From: DATAZK01 sp963731205
Lineage (GTDB): Bacteria > Actinomycetota > Actinomycetes > Frankiales > Frankiaceae
Assembly: GCA_963731205.1 (NCBI GenBank)
Contig: CAVSUJ010000002.1
Span: forward strand, 2,232,001-2,296,000
DNA: 64,000 nucleotides
Direction of reading: 5' to 3'
Positions 34,390 to 43,404 of the stretch are shown here, piece by piece. The notes under the pieces are model-generated. The model worked only from the letters and a program-made list of their open reading frames with translations. It made no database searches and had not been told where the DNA came from. Every line of letters starts with the position of its first letter. Within the stretch, counting starts at the first letter, position 1. The position numbers were made by a program, and so were the translations under genes.

Positions 34390-35637
34390 ATGAGCGAATC
34401 GATCGGTGGTGACGAGGCGGCGCGGTTGCGCGCTGCCGCCGCCACTCTGATGGCGCTCAGCGAGGCCGCTTCGGCAGAGGCGATCGGGGATGCGGCCGCT
34501 GACGTATCGGCGTTGCTCGAGGTGATCGAGCAGGCCGAGATGGCGTTGGTGCGGCGCGTCGAGCGGGTGGATCGCAGCGGCGAGTTCGCCGGCGATGGGT
34601 CCCCGTCGGCTACGTCCTGGCTCCGGGGGCAGGCGAACTGCTCCGACGGTCTGGCCGCTCGCCGGGTGCGCATCGGGCGAGCTTTGGCGGATCGGTTGTC
34701 GTGTACGGCTCGGGCCTGGGCGGCGGGGCAATGCACGGCCGAGCATGCTGATGTGATCGCTCGCGTTGTCCGTGGGCTCGATGACGTCAAGGCGGCGGTG
34801 CTGGATCGCGAATTGGCGATTGCGGCGGCGACGGTTTCGCCGTTGGAGCTGTCCCGGCTGGCCGCAAGGTTCAAGCACGAGGTCGATCCGCAGGACGCGC
34901 AGGAGCGGGCGCGGCGGGCTCGTCGCGAGCAGAAACTTCATTGTTCGCAGACTTTTGAGGGCAATTACGTGCTCTCGGCGACGTTCGATTCCGAGTCGGG
35001 GGCGATCGTGAAGGCGGCGATCGACGGGTTCACTCCGCTGCCGCGGCCGGTCGTTGATGGGGAGTTTCCCGAGCCGGTGGCCTTCCGGCGGTCCGAGGCG
35101 TTGACCGAGATCTGCCGCCAGGCGCTGGCGCACGGTCAGGGCCGCGGCGCGGGCGGCGAGAAGCCCGCCTTGACCGTCACGGTGGATGACGAGGTGCTCC
35201 GCGACGGCATCGGCTACGGCACGCTTGCTGATGGCACACCGATCCCGTCGGCGGCGGTGCGGCGGCTGGCCTGCGATGCCCGGATCATCCCGGCGCTGTA
35301 CGGCACCAAGGGTTGCCCGCTCGACATCGGGCGCAGCAGCCGGGTCGTCTCGCCGGCGATCCACAAAGCCCTGGTACTGCGCGACAAAGGTTGCCGTTTC
35401 CCGGGTTGCGGTCGGCCCGTCTCCTGGACAGATGCGCATCACGTCATCCACTGGCGCGACGGGGGTCCGACGGCGCTATGGAATCTGGTGATGCTGTGTC
35501 GTTTCCATCATCACAAGGTTCATGAAGGCGGCTGGACGATCAGGGCAAGCGGCGACGGAGACTTCCGGTTCGAACCGCCCGATCCCCTCGCCCCGATACC
35601 GCCACCCGGTCAGCGGCGATACAGCCGGGCCGCCTGA
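34390..35637 (+). CDS. DUF222 / HNH endonuclease domain protein (13E12 repeat family)
   Basis: A 415-aa protein of the multicopy actinobacterial 13E12/REP family. The N-terminal helical DUF222 domain (about 10-300) is followed by a C-terminal HNH nuclease motif. That motif spans CRFPGCGRPVSWTDAHHVIH to NLVMLCRFHHHKVHEGGW (about residues 335-382), with all His/Asn/His and zinc Cys positions intact. The ATG at 34390 is preferred; two in-frame ATG codons upstream (34306 and 34369) are alternatives. The family is scattered across actinobacterial genomes and suspected to be mobile. Its function is unknown, so the gene marks a possible boundary between the alginate-like and glycosyltransferase regions. 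Confidence 0.85.
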   Translation: MSESIGGDEAARLRAAAATLMALSEAASAEAIGDAAADVSALLEVIEQAEMALVRRVERVDRSGEFAGDGSPSATSWLRGQANCSDGLAARRVRIGRALADRLSCTARAWAAGQCTAEHADVIARVVRGLDDVKAAVLDRELAIAAATVSPLELSRLAARFKHEVDPQDAQERARRARREQKLHCSQTFEGNYVLSATFDSESGAIVKAAIDGFTPLPRPVVDGEFPEPVAFRRSEALTEICRQALAHGQGRGAGGEKPALTVTVDDEVLRDGIGYGTLADGTPIPSAAVRRLACDARIIPALYGTKGCPLDIGRSSRVVSPAIHKALVLRDKGCRFPGCGRPVSWTDAHHVIHWRDGGPTALWNLVMLCRFHHHKVHEGGWTIRASGDGDFRFEPPDPLAPIPPPGQRRYSRAA

Positions 35638-35662
35638 AGGGTTCGACGAATCGCAGCGCAGG

Positions 35663-38600
35663 TCACCTGGTGCAGCCGGAGTTGGGTGAGGCGGTGCCGA
35701 CCACCTCGAACACCCTGATCGCGTCCCGCCGGAAGACCTCCACGAACGCGGGGTCGTGCTGCGCCCAGCTACTCGCTGCCGGCTCCTGCGCGCTGCCGGC
35801 GAGCAGGGGGGCGGTGACGAGGTAGTTCACGTGACTTTTCGCGACGGCCGCGGTCCAGGCCTGGCAGCTGGCGTAATCGTCGAGGGCGCCCTTGACGTCG
35901 GGGCCGAGGTAGGTGATCCGGCTGCTGAGACGAGGCCCGCTCAGGGGATACGCGAGTGCCAGCCCGGTCGTGGCGATCCGCTGATCGCCCGGTAGGTGCT
36001 GAAACCAGGCGTAGACGCTCTGCGCGGAGGTCGTGCCCGCCGCGGCGTAGCGATGGTCCTCGCTGTAGCTGGCGAATGCGCCGCCGGCCGTGCCCAGCAA
36101 GAGAGCGCCTGCGACGGTGCCGACTATCCCGACTGTCCCGACTGTCCCGACTGTCCCGACGCGGCGTGCATGGAAGGCGCGGAAGCGTCCGCGGCGCGCT
36201 GACCAGACGAGTGCGGCCACTGCCACCAGGAGGACGGCGCCGGCGACGGTGACCGTACGGCGCTGCGTCTCGGCACCCGGAATGTGCCAGCGGAGGGCGA
36301 CGGTGGCGGCCAGCATCAGGGCGACGAGAGCCTCCGCGGCGACGCTGAGGCGACGGTGCTCGGCGAGGTAGCTGCCGAGCAGTACGAAGCCGATCGCCAG
36401 CATCGGCAGCGCATAACGCACGTCGACCTCGAACAGCAGCGGCTTGCCCTCGGGACCACCTGCCGTCGTGGGAGTGGCCGCGTAGATCAGCAGCCCGAGG
36501 AGGCTGGTCGCGCCCCAGAGCCGCTGCAGGCGGTCGCGGCCGGGCAGCATCGATACGACGAGCCCCGCGACGGCGAAGACGATGAGCGGCAGCCAGAAGC
36601 GGCCGAGTCCGTGGCCGAGATCGTGGGCGAACTGGCGCAGCACCGCGCCGTCCGTCGCGTAATGCAGGACCGATTGCGGCGCCTGGTCGAACTGGCTGAA
36701 GTGAGGCGTCGGCAAGCCGAGGTAGCCGAACGGGAACTTGCTCGCGGGCATCGGGTTGCCGATGACGACGAGGTTGCGGACGTACCAGAAGCCGCCGCCG
36801 GCGGCCATGGCGATCGTCCAGGCAGCGAAGGGACGCCAGCGGTCACGACGGTCGAGCAGCGGGATGCCGAGGGTGAAGAGCACCAACATCGGAAGCACGG
36901 TGAGCTTCGTCCCGATCGCCAGGCCCGCGGCCAGACCGGCGAAGGCGAAGGGCGCCCGGCGAGGTGCGCCGCTTCGGTCGAGCAGCGCCACGGCGGCGAG
37001 CAGGAGCGCGATCGACGGGGTGTCGGTCATGGCGCTGCCTGGCTGGTTGCGGGCCATGAGCGGAACGGCCATCACGAGCGCGGTACCGGCCATCGCGATC
37101 GGAATCGCCTGGAAACGCTGGCCGATCACCCAGGCTGCGAGCAGCGCCAGCAGCAGCCAGAACAGATTCAGGACGAGGCTGAGGACGTCGCTCTGCCAGG
37201 CGAGCATGCCGATGGCGTGGAAGATCTCAGCGTTCGCCGGGTAGTAACCGACGGGCAAGCCGGGAACGGTTTGGTGCACCGGGCCGATGACCCCGGACTG
37301 GACCCAGTGCAACGCCATCGGCAGGTGGTAGTCCAGCGTGTCGAACTCGAAAAAGCCTTGCTGCACCGCGGGAATCGTCTGGACCGCCCACTGCCAGAGC
37401 ACCAGGATGGCGCTGCCGCCGGCGATGAGAGCGCCCCACGGTCCGAGCCTGGCGGGAGCCGATCGGGGGTCACTGTCGCAGGCCGGGATGCGGCGAAGCC
37501 AGCTGAAGCCGGCGCCGAGCAGGAGGCCGCTCGCGATCAGGACTCCGGCGCGGTTGAACTCGTGGATCAGGCCCAGCGTGAGGCTCTCGATCACGATCGT
37601 CGCGATGCCCACCACGGCTTCCGCGAGGCGAGCCTGAGCGGCGCGCCACTCGGGCAGGTAGCGGCGACGGGTCGCGTAGCCGATCAGCGCGGCGGCGCCG
37701 AGTACGACGAGAAGGATGACGAACCCTGTGAGGTAGCGGCCGAGACTCATGACGACCGCCTGCTCGAAGGAAGGACTCGGGACGGGAGCAGCCGCGGCCT
37801 CGTCGTCAGGCAGCGCGATCGTGCGCGGGGCGGCGAAACGGGCCTGCAGCGGACGCTCCACCACTCGGTAGAGCAAGGCGGCGGCGACCCAGACCAGCGC
37901 CAGATAGCCGATGAATCCTGCTGCTTGCAGCGCCGTCGATCGATCGGCCGGATGCCAGTAGTGCGCGAACAGCAGCCCGATCGGCACCTGCAGCAGATAG
38001 AACGAGTACGACCACGCGCCGAGCCGCACAGCGAACCCGCGGTGCAGCACACTCTTCTGGCCGGCCAGATCGGCCTGCGCCGCGGCGGCGATCAGGAGCG
38101 TGTACGGCAGGAGAGTCACGACGACCCACATGAAGGCGGCCGGCACCCGGCCGGCCAGCAGAAAGCCGGCGAACGCGAAAACCACTGCAGGGGCAAGGGG
38201 AATCCGGCGCCAGCGTCCTTCCCGGATCTCGAGTGCCAGCAAGGCTCCGATCAGGAATTCGGGCAGCCGGGCGAGCGGGAAATAGGCGACCAGCCACAGG
38301 TAGCCGGAGCTGCCGTGACCGAGCTGCTGCACCACCGCGAGGCCGAGCGGGATCAGCGCCAGGCTCACCATGAGCATGGGCCGCAGCCGTGCCTCGAGCC
38401 GCAGGAGGCTCGGCAGCAGGTACGGAAAGAGCAGGTAGAAGAAGGCCTCGACAGCGAGAGACCAGGCGACGATGTTCACGGCGAACACCACGTTGGAATC
38501 GCTGGTCCAGGACTGCACGAGAAAGAGGGAGGCGACCGAACCGCCGACCGGCGGCCGGTGATGCAGGCCGGTCAGCACGGCGAAGCCGAGCACCCAGGCG

Positions 38601-38902
38601 GCGACGTACGCCGGCAGGATGCGCGCGGCCCGCTGCCGCCAGAAGGTCTGCGGCGCCCCGGACAACGGTCTGCGGCGACGACCAGCGTCGCCGCGGTGCG
38701 ACCACATGAGCACGAATCCGCTGAGCAGGAAGAAGAACGAGACCCCCGTCGGGCCGGCGGCGAAGAACTTGCCGGCGGCGCGGCCAAGATGTCCGCGGCC
38801 GAACATGGCGAGCAGGCCCACGGCGTGAAAGCCGAACACGGCGACCGCGGCGACAGCCCGAAATGCCGTCAGGGAAGGCAGATTGCGGCGGTCAGCCGAC
38901 AT
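35663..38902 (-). CDS. Acyltransferase-3 / GT-C glycosyltransferase fusion membrane protein
   Basis: A 1079-aa protein joining two membrane enzymes. Residues about 5-400 are an acyltransferase-3 domain (LPSLTAFRAVAAVAVFGFHA, GVSFFFLLSGFVLMWSHRGD, WSLAVEAFFYLLFPYL). Residues about 430-1079 are a GT-C-like polytopic domain with FEFDTLDYHLPMALHWVQSG and GYYPANAEIFHAIGML in the first large loop, then a C-terminal extracytoplasmic domain. Starting at ATG 38902, the gene overlaps the SGNH hydrolase gene by 11 nt. It would both acylate and glycosylate lipid-linked or surface glycan. It is the last gene of the minus-strand operon. A 9-bp tandem repeat lies inside one TM helix. Confidence 0.8.
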   Translation of the reverse strand: MSADRRNLPSLTAFRAVAAVAVFGFHAVGLLAMFGRGHLGRAAGKFFAAGPTGVSFFFLLSGFVLMWSHRGDAGRRRRPLSGAPQTFWRQRAARILPAYVAAWVLGFAVLTGLHHRPPVGGSVASLFLVQSWTSDSNVVFAVNIVAWSLAVEAFFYLLFPYLLPSLLRLEARLRPMLMVSLALIPLGLAVVQQLGHGSSGYLWLVAYFPLARLPEFLIGALLALEIREGRWRRIPLAPAVVFAFAGFLLAGRVPAAFMWVVVTLLPYTLLIAAAAQADLAGQKSVLHRGFAVRLGAWSYSFYLLQVPIGLLFAHYWHPADRSTALQAAGFIGYLALVWVAAALLYRVVERPLQARFAAPRTIALPDDEAAAAPVPSPSFEQAVVMSLGRYLTGFVILLVVLGAAALIGYATRRRYLPEWRAAQARLAEAVVGIATIVIESLTLGLIHEFNRAGVLIASGLLLGAGFSWLRRIPACDSDPRSAPARLGPWGALIAGGSAILVLWQWAVQTIPAVQQGFFEFDTLDYHLPMALHWVQSGVIGPVHQTVPGLPVGYYPANAEIFHAIGMLAWQSDVLSLVLNLFWLLLALLAAWVIGQRFQAIPIAMAGTALVMAVPLMARNQPGSAMTDTPSIALLLAAVALLDRSGAPRRAPFAFAGLAAGLAIGTKLTVLPMLVLFTLGIPLLDRRDRWRPFAAWTIAMAAGGGFWYVRNLVVIGNPMPASKFPFGYLGLPTPHFSQFDQAPQSVLHYATDGAVLRQFAHDLGHGLGRFWLPLIVFAVAGLVVSMLPGRDRLQRLWGATSLLGLLIYAATPTTAGGPEGKPLLFEVDVRYALPMLAIGFVLLGSYLAEHRRLSVAAEALVALMLAATVALRWHIPGAETQRRTVTVAGAVLLVAVAALVWSARRGRFRAFHARRVGTVGTVGTVGIVGTVAGALLLGTAGGAFASYSEDHRYAAAGTTSAQSVYAWFQHLPGDQRIATTGLALAYPLSGPRLSSRITYLGPDVKGALDDYASCQAWTAAVAKSHVNYLVTAPLLAGSAQEPAASSWAQHDPAFVEVFRRDAIRVFEVVGTASPNSGCTR
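36113..36157 (-). repeat. 9-bp tandem repeat (four exact or near-exact units plus one degenerate)
   Basis: Units GACTATCCC, then GACTGTCCC three times, preceded by a degenerate copy. On the minus strand they encode GTV/GIV repeats within a TM helix of the acyltransferase/GT-C fusion. Copy-number change would keep the frame. Confidence 0.8.
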
Positions 38903-39776
38903 GCCGGCTCTCCTGCGCGACCTCCTGCAGCGTCTCCTGCAGCGGCGCCTGCCGGGCGTCCAGCCAGCGGAAGACCTCAGCCGCCAGCGCCTCCCCGATC
39001 TCCTCGTGGCCGCGGGGAGAGAAATGCATCCCGTCGGGGAGGGCGGCCGGGAAACCGAGCCGTTGCACGATCGGCTCGGTGCGCACCATCCGGATCTCGG
39101 GGTCGTCGAACCCCGCGACGGCACGGTCGATGACGTCCTGGTAGATCCGGTGGCGCTGCTCCTGCCCGGGCAGGTAGTGCGTCAGCAGCGGGCCGGGCGG
39201 GGCGATGTCCATCACGAGCACCAGCGGGAGAAACTCCTTGCGGGCCTGCTTGATGATGCTGACCAGCTTTCGGGTGAAACGGTCCGGATGCACCTGCCAG
39301 GTGTGGGTGCCGACGACCGGGGAGGCGGCGCGCCGCGCGCTGCGAATCTGCTTCCACACGCGCCTCGACACGTGGCGGCGATACCAGAGCGCCGACTTCG
39401 AAGCCGTCTTGTGGTCGGTGATGAAGTGCCGCAGCAGCCAGATCGGCACCAGGTAGGGCTGCGACTCGTTGAGGCCGTACTGGATGATCAGGACGTCGGG
39501 GACGTGGGCGCGTACCGACGCTTCGTAGCGGCGCAGCCCGGCCTGGACGAATTCGAACCAGCGCCCCTCGAGATGCAGGTTCGTGGTGATGCCGCCCTCG
39601 GCCAGCCGATCGCGTAACACCTCGCCGTAGGTGCCCGTACTCGGATCGCGATGGGGCAGCTGGGTGAAGGTCATCGAATTGCCGAGCACCACGACCGACA
39701 GCGGGCGCTGCGGGGTGCCGAGAGTTCCAGGCGCGCCAGGGTTTTCTGGGGTGCCGGCGAGGTGAACGGCTCTCAC
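38892..39776 (-). CDS. SGNH/GDSL-type hydrolase (GNS variant)
   Basis: A 294-aa protein starting at GTG 39776, overlapping the upstream GT2 stop by 4 nt. Block I is VVVLGNSMTFTQLP, with Asn in place of the usual Asp before the catalytic Ser. Block III is IIQYGLNESQPY and block V is LPDGMHFSPRGHEEIG (Asp-x-x-His). No signal peptide is visible, so it is probably cytosolic or membrane-peripheral. Members act as esterases or acetyltransferases on glycans. In this operon it may deacetylate or acetylate a glycan intermediate. Confidence 0.75.
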   Translation of the reverse strand: MRAVHLAGTPENPGAPGTLGTPQRPLSVVVLGNSMTFTQLPHRDPSTGTYGEVLRDRLAEGGITTNLHLEGRWFEFVQAGLRRYEASVRAHVPDVLIIQYGLNESQPYLVPIWLLRHFITDHKTASKSALWYRRHVSRRVWKQIRSARRAASPVVGTHTWQVHPDRFTRKLVSIIKQARKEFLPLVLVMDIAPPGPLLTHYLPGQEQRHRIYQDVIDRAVAGFDDPEIRMVRTEPIVQRLGFPAALPDGMHFSPRGHEEIGEALAAEVFRWLDARQAPLQETLQEVAQESRHVG

Positions 39777-40672
39777 AGCAGGACGCTCCGGTGACGCAGG
39801 GATCCCGCCGCCATCACCAGGCACTCGGCCCAGTCGGAGAGGATCAGGCCGGGATGGCGGCGGCGCACTACGTGGGGCAGAACGAGCACGAATGCCATGG
39901 GGTAACGCATCCCGGTCGCGATTGCCAGCAGGGCGAGCCAGGCGACCGGGTGAGTGTCCTTCCAGAACCAGCGGCGGTGGGTGACCGAACGCAGCTGGGG
40001 GTGGCGCCGGACGACAGCAGGCAGGCTCGCCCAGCGCGGCAGCGAGCGTAAGTGCGACCGGAAGGTGACCGGCCGAACCGCATGCCAGACGAGGGCTTCC
40101 GGCACGAACTGTGCCCGGCTGCCTGACTCCAGCACGCGCCAGGCGAGGTCGGTGTCCTCACCCGCGCGTAGCAGGCGGTCGTAGCCGTCAACCCGCTCCA
40201 GCACACTGCGGCGGTAGGCCAGGTTCGCGTTGGGGTAGGTGGGCGTCGCGGCGCCCACCTCGATGGTGCGCGCGAAGATCCCGCCCACCGCGCCGTCGTC
40301 AGGATGCGCGGAGACGCAACCCTGCACCAGGTCGATCGCCGGGTCGGTGAAGGCGCCGACGATCGACTTGAGCCACCCCGGCGCGGGCTCGCAGTCGTCG
40401 TCGGTGAACGCGACAAGGGGCGCCCGCGCGACGCTCCAGCCGATGTTGCGCTTCACGCTCGCGCCGGGCTCGAGGCTCCGCAGGAATCGCAGCGAGAGCC
40501 GACCCTTCCAGCTGTCGACGAGCGCGGCGGTTGCCGCGTCGTCGCCGCCCACCACGATGACCTCGAACGCCACACCCACCTGGGCGGCGAGGCCGCGAAG
40601 GCAGCGCTCCAGCAGCGCGACCCGATCCACGGTCGGGACGACGACCGAGATCTCGGGTGTCGCCGGGATCAT
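39773..40672 (-). CDS. GT2 family glycosyltransferase
   Basis: A 299-aa enzyme with a cytosolic GT-A fold. ISVVVPTVDRVALLERCL is the nucleotide-binding start, VAFTDDDCEPAPGWL the DxD region, and LRAGEDTDLAWRVLESG the acceptor-side motif. A C-terminal hydrophobic region (VAWLALLAIATGMRYPMAFV) may contact the membrane. The ATG at 40672 overlaps the upstream stop (ATGA). The C-terminus GSLRHRSVLL resembles those of two other GT2 proteins here (41373 and the GT2 half of 45559). Donor and acceptor are unknown. Confidence 0.87.
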   Translation of the reverse strand: MIPATPEISVVVPTVDRVALLERCLRGLAAQVGVAFEVIVVGGDDAATAALVDSWKGRLSLRFLRSLEPGASVKRNIGWSVARAPLVAFTDDDCEPAPGWLKSIVGAFTDPAIDLVQGCVSAHPDDGAVGGIFARTIEVGAATPTYPNANLAYRRSVLERVDGYDRLLRAGEDTDLAWRVLESGSRAQFVPEALVWHAVRPVTFRSHLRSLPRWASLPAVVRRHPQLRSVTHRRWFWKDTHPVAWLALLAIATGMRYPMAFVLVLPHVVRRRHPGLILSDWAECLVMAAGSLRHRSVLL

Positions 40673-41376
40673 GCCGACACCTGAAGGCTTTCCCAGGGCA
40701 GCGAACGGCGACGCTGCACCACCTGTCCCTGTCCCACGGAGTGGCCGTCCGGCACGTCGCGGGTGACGGTGACGCCGGAGCCGATGACGCAGAAGTCCCC
40801 GACCGAAACACCAGATGCCACAGTCGCTTTCGGGCACAGCCAGGTGTTGCGGCCGATCGAGACCGGCTTGGTGCGCACGTTGTCGAAATGGCGGATTTCG
40901 GGCTCGGTGAGGAAGTGCGTGGAGTCGACGATCGTCACATACTCGGCGATGCCGACGAGCGGTCCGATGCGCACCTGGTCAGCGCAATGGACGACAGTGC
41001 CGTAGGACAGCAAGGACTGGTCGCCGATCTCGAGGGTGCCGCTGACGTTCAGCACGACCCCTTCGCGCAGCACCCCGCACTCCCCGAGTGAAACGCTGCC
41101 GCCGCGAAGATTGATCCGGCACCGGCCGTCGACGATGGCACCGGATCCGATGTGCAGGCGCGAGTGCGTGCCCGGATCGAGCAGCACACGGATGCCTGGC
41201 CCGAGGTAGGCGTCAGGGGCGATGTCGATGTCGATGCTCGAGCGCTTCCAGGCGGCGTCAGCCTGCAGGCGGGCGATCAGCGCCGACCGACGCGCTGCGC
41301 ATACCGCCCGGCGCGCGTGCGGCTCGCGCTCCTTGGCGGCCCAGAACACCTTGCCGGCCAGACCTCTGGCGTTCAC
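40669..41376 (-). CDS. Left-handed beta-helix (hexapeptide) acyltransferase
   Basis: A 235-aa protein starting at GTG 41376 (GTGA overlap). Hexapeptide coils run from about residue 50 to 215: APDAYLGPGIRVLLDPGTHS, IGSGAIVDGRCRINLRGGSV, GIAEYVTIVDSTHF, KPVSIGRNTWLCPKATVASG and VSVGDFCVIGSGVTVTRDVP. This is the WbbJ/NeuD-type O-acetyltransferase pattern, with a conserved His in DSTHF. It would O-acetylate a sugar of the repeat unit using acetyl-CoA. It lies between two GT2 genes, all overlapping. Confidence 0.85.
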   Translation of the reverse strand: MNARGLAGKVFWAAKEREPHARRAVCAARRSALIARLQADAAWKRSSIDIDIAPDAYLGPGIRVLLDPGTHSRLHIGSGAIVDGRCRINLRGGSVSLGECGVLREGVVLNVSGTLEIGDQSLLSYGTVVHCADQVRIGPLVGIAEYVTIVDSTHFLTEPEIRHFDNVRTKPVSIGRNTWLCPKATVASGVSVGDFCVIGSGVTVTRDVPDGHSVGQGQVVQRRRSLPWESLQVSA

Positions 41377-42353
41377 AGGACTACCGTCCGCGCGCGCCAG
41401 CTTCCAACGACGAGGCCGATCGCGGTGTTGGCGTCGTAGCTCAGCACCTCGGCGGCTCCGCGCGGCCCGTCCGCTCTCCAGGCCGGACGCAACGTGCGAG
41501 CGTAGGGGAGCAGGAGCAGGGCGCCGAGCGGTTTGCGCCCGCCGATCAGCGCCACTCCGAGGACGGCGAGATCGAACGCCGCCGAACGCTCGCGCAGGAA
41601 CAAGCGCTTGTGCAGCAGGGCTTCTCGCAGCTCCGGAAAGTCGCGGACGAGCGCCGGCCACATCGCCAGGTCGCGCGCGAAGCGGTGATGCCAGCGCAGG
41701 CCCGGATAGGTGACCGCGTGATGAACCAGCGCCCCACTCGCGTACGCGTGACGGCGCCCCAGCCGGCGGACCCGCCACCCCGCGGTGGTGTCCTCGCCTC
41801 CGAACTCGGCGGCGCGGTCGAAGCCGCCGGCGGCCCGGAGCGCGCTCGTCCGGTAGGCGATGTTGCAGGTCTCGTAGCGATCGGTCCAGCCGTCGATCCG
41901 GATCGTCTTGGGCCAGCGACCGGTGGGCTCGACGACCGGATCGGTGCGGCCCTGCACGACATCCAGTGCCTCGTCGCCGAACGGTGCGGCGAGCCGGCTC
42001 AGCCAGTCGGGGGCCGGGATGCAGTCGGAGTCGGTGAACGCCACGATGGGCGCAGCGGCGTGATCGACCGCGGCTTGGCGGGCGGCTCCGACAGGGCCGG
42101 GCACGCGTGCGACCTTCAGGGGCACCGGGAAGGTGGCAGTGCGTCCGGTCAGCATCTCGTACGTGCCATCGGTGGAACCGTTGTCGATGACGACGAGGTC
42201 GTGGTCGACCCCCTCTTGGACGGCGAGCGCGTCGAGGCAGTCGCGCATCATCTCGAGCCGGTCCTTGACGACGACGCACGCGGTGACCCTTGGCGGCGCC
42301 AGGGCGGGCACGACGGGATCGTCGGACAGGACTTCACGCAGGGCGCTGTCCAC
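41373..42353 (-). CDS. GT2 family glycosyltransferase
   Basis: A 326-aa protein. The start is chosen at GTG 42353, 9 nt after AGGAGG inside the upstream gene, giving a 20-nt overlap. Motifs are VTACVVVKDRLEMMRDCLDA, VVIDNGSTDGTYEML, IVAFTDSDCIPAPDWL (DxD), YETCNIAYRTSALR and GGEDTTAGWRVRRLG. It is closely related in layout to the GT2 half of the fusion protein at 45559, sharing YETCNIAYR and a C-terminal GSWRARTVVL. The substrate is unknown. Confidence 0.87.
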   Translation of the reverse strand: MDSALREVLSDDPVVPALAPPRVTACVVVKDRLEMMRDCLDALAVQEGVDHDLVVIDNGSTDGTYEMLTGRTATFPVPLKVARVPGPVGAARQAAVDHAAAPIVAFTDSDCIPAPDWLSRLAAPFGDEALDVVQGRTDPVVEPTGRWPKTIRIDGWTDRYETCNIAYRTSALRAAGGFDRAAEFGGEDTTAGWRVRRLGRRHAYASGALVHHAVTYPGLRWHHRFARDLAMWPALVRDFPELREALLHKRLFLRERSAAFDLAVLGVALIGGRKPLGALLLLPYARTLRPAWRADGPRGAAEVLSYDANTAIGLVVGSWRARTVVL

Positions 42354-43401
42354 CGGCGTACACCTCCTCGAGCTGGGGAACGATCGCGGTACGCCAGTCG
42401 AAGGCCATCGCCCGCTCGCGGCAGGCGGCGGCGGTGGCCGGGTTGCGAGCGAGGTCCAGGGCTTCGCGGCAGGCGACGGCAAGAGCGTCGACCGAGTTGG
42501 CCGCGAGCAGCCCCACGCCCGGCCGGATGATGTCGCTCGGCCCGCTCCCGTCGCGTAGCGCGACGACCGGCGTGCCCGCGGCCAGCGACTCGGTCAGCAC
42601 CATCCCGAAGGGCTCGGCCACGCTCGGCAGCACGGTGGCCCAGGCGCCGGCGTAGCGCTCGGCGAGGTGGGCCGGTTCGACGGCCTCGCAGACATCGGCC
42701 ACCGCCGCGACCCCGGTGGGTGGCTCGCCCTGGCCGTACACCTCGAGGCGCAGCGCCGGGATCGACTCGCGTAACCGCTGCACCGCAGAAGCCAATAGCG
42801 GCAGGCCTTTTCGCGGCTCGGTGAGGCTCCCGGCGTAGACGATCGTCGGGACCTCGGACCGGCGGGTCGGCTGGAAAAGACCCGTATCGACGCCCGGATG
42901 CACGACGGCGGCGGTGCGATGGAAGGTGTGGGTCAGGCACTCGGCGGCGGCGCGGGAGACGCAGACGTAGCTGTCGATGTGGCGCAGGATCATCCGGTAG
43001 AGCCGGTAGTCCGGACGCCGTTCGCGCGACCCCGCGAGCGGGAAGCCGTGGTCGGTGAAGACGGTGCGCACCTCACGGATCCGGCCGAGCTGCGCGGCCG
43101 CGGCGGCGTCGGCCGTGGAGGTCGCGTGCCACACGTCGAACTGCCGCCAGCCGATGGCGGCCAGCGCCGCGGCTCCGAAGGCGACCTCGCGTCCGAGCTC
43201 ACCGAAACGGCGAAACTCCCGTGGCCGCAGGCGATACACCGGCACGCCACGCACCACCGCACGCGCCGGACCGGGACCGCTGACGACGATGCGCACGTCA
43301 TGGCCGGCCCGGAGCAGGAAGTCGGCGAGCTCGTGAAGGTAACGCTCGCCGCCGCGGTAGACCTCGGGCCAGCCGTAGGTCGCCGTCAGCATGATCCGCA
43401 T
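42334..43401 (-). CDS. GT4 family glycosyltransferase
   Basis: A 355-aa GT-B enzyme. The N-terminal domain contains TYGWPEVYRGGERYLHELAD. The C-terminal nucleotide-sugar domain has TIVYAGSLTEPRKGLPLLA and EPFGMVLTESLAAGTPVVAL (the E-x7-E region of GT4 retaining enzymes). It starts at ATG 43401, 3 nt after the Wzt-like stop. It probably adds one sugar during repeat-unit assembly on the cytoplasmic side. Confidence 0.88.
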   Translation of the reverse strand: MRIMLTATYGWPEVYRGGERYLHELADFLLRAGHDVRIVVSGPGPARAVVRGVPVYRLRPREFRRFGELGREVAFGAAALAAIGWRQFDVWHATSTADAAAAAQLGRIREVRTVFTDHGFPLAGSRERRPDYRLYRMILRHIDSYVCVSRAAAECLTHTFHRTAAVVHPGVDTGLFQPTRRSEVPTIVYAGSLTEPRKGLPLLASAVQRLRESIPALRLEVYGQGEPPTGVAAVADVCEAVEPAHLAERYAGAWATVLPSVAEPFGMVLTESLAAGTPVVALRDGSGPSDIIRPGVGLLAANSVDALAVACREALDLARNPATAAACRERAMAFDWRTAIVPQLEEVYAGGQRPA

Positions 43402-43404
43402 CGT

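Noticed and set aside
34390..35637. DUF222/HNH gene as evidence of an intact mobile element
   Set aside because: No transposase, inverted ends or target duplication found around it; the family is merely widespread.
36284..39133. Very long plus-strand open frame (949 codons) opposite the acyltransferase/GT-C fusion
   Set aside because: Its product is rich in Arg/Gln/Asp/Glu with no domain. It is the antisense shadow of a well-supported high-GC membrane protein gene.
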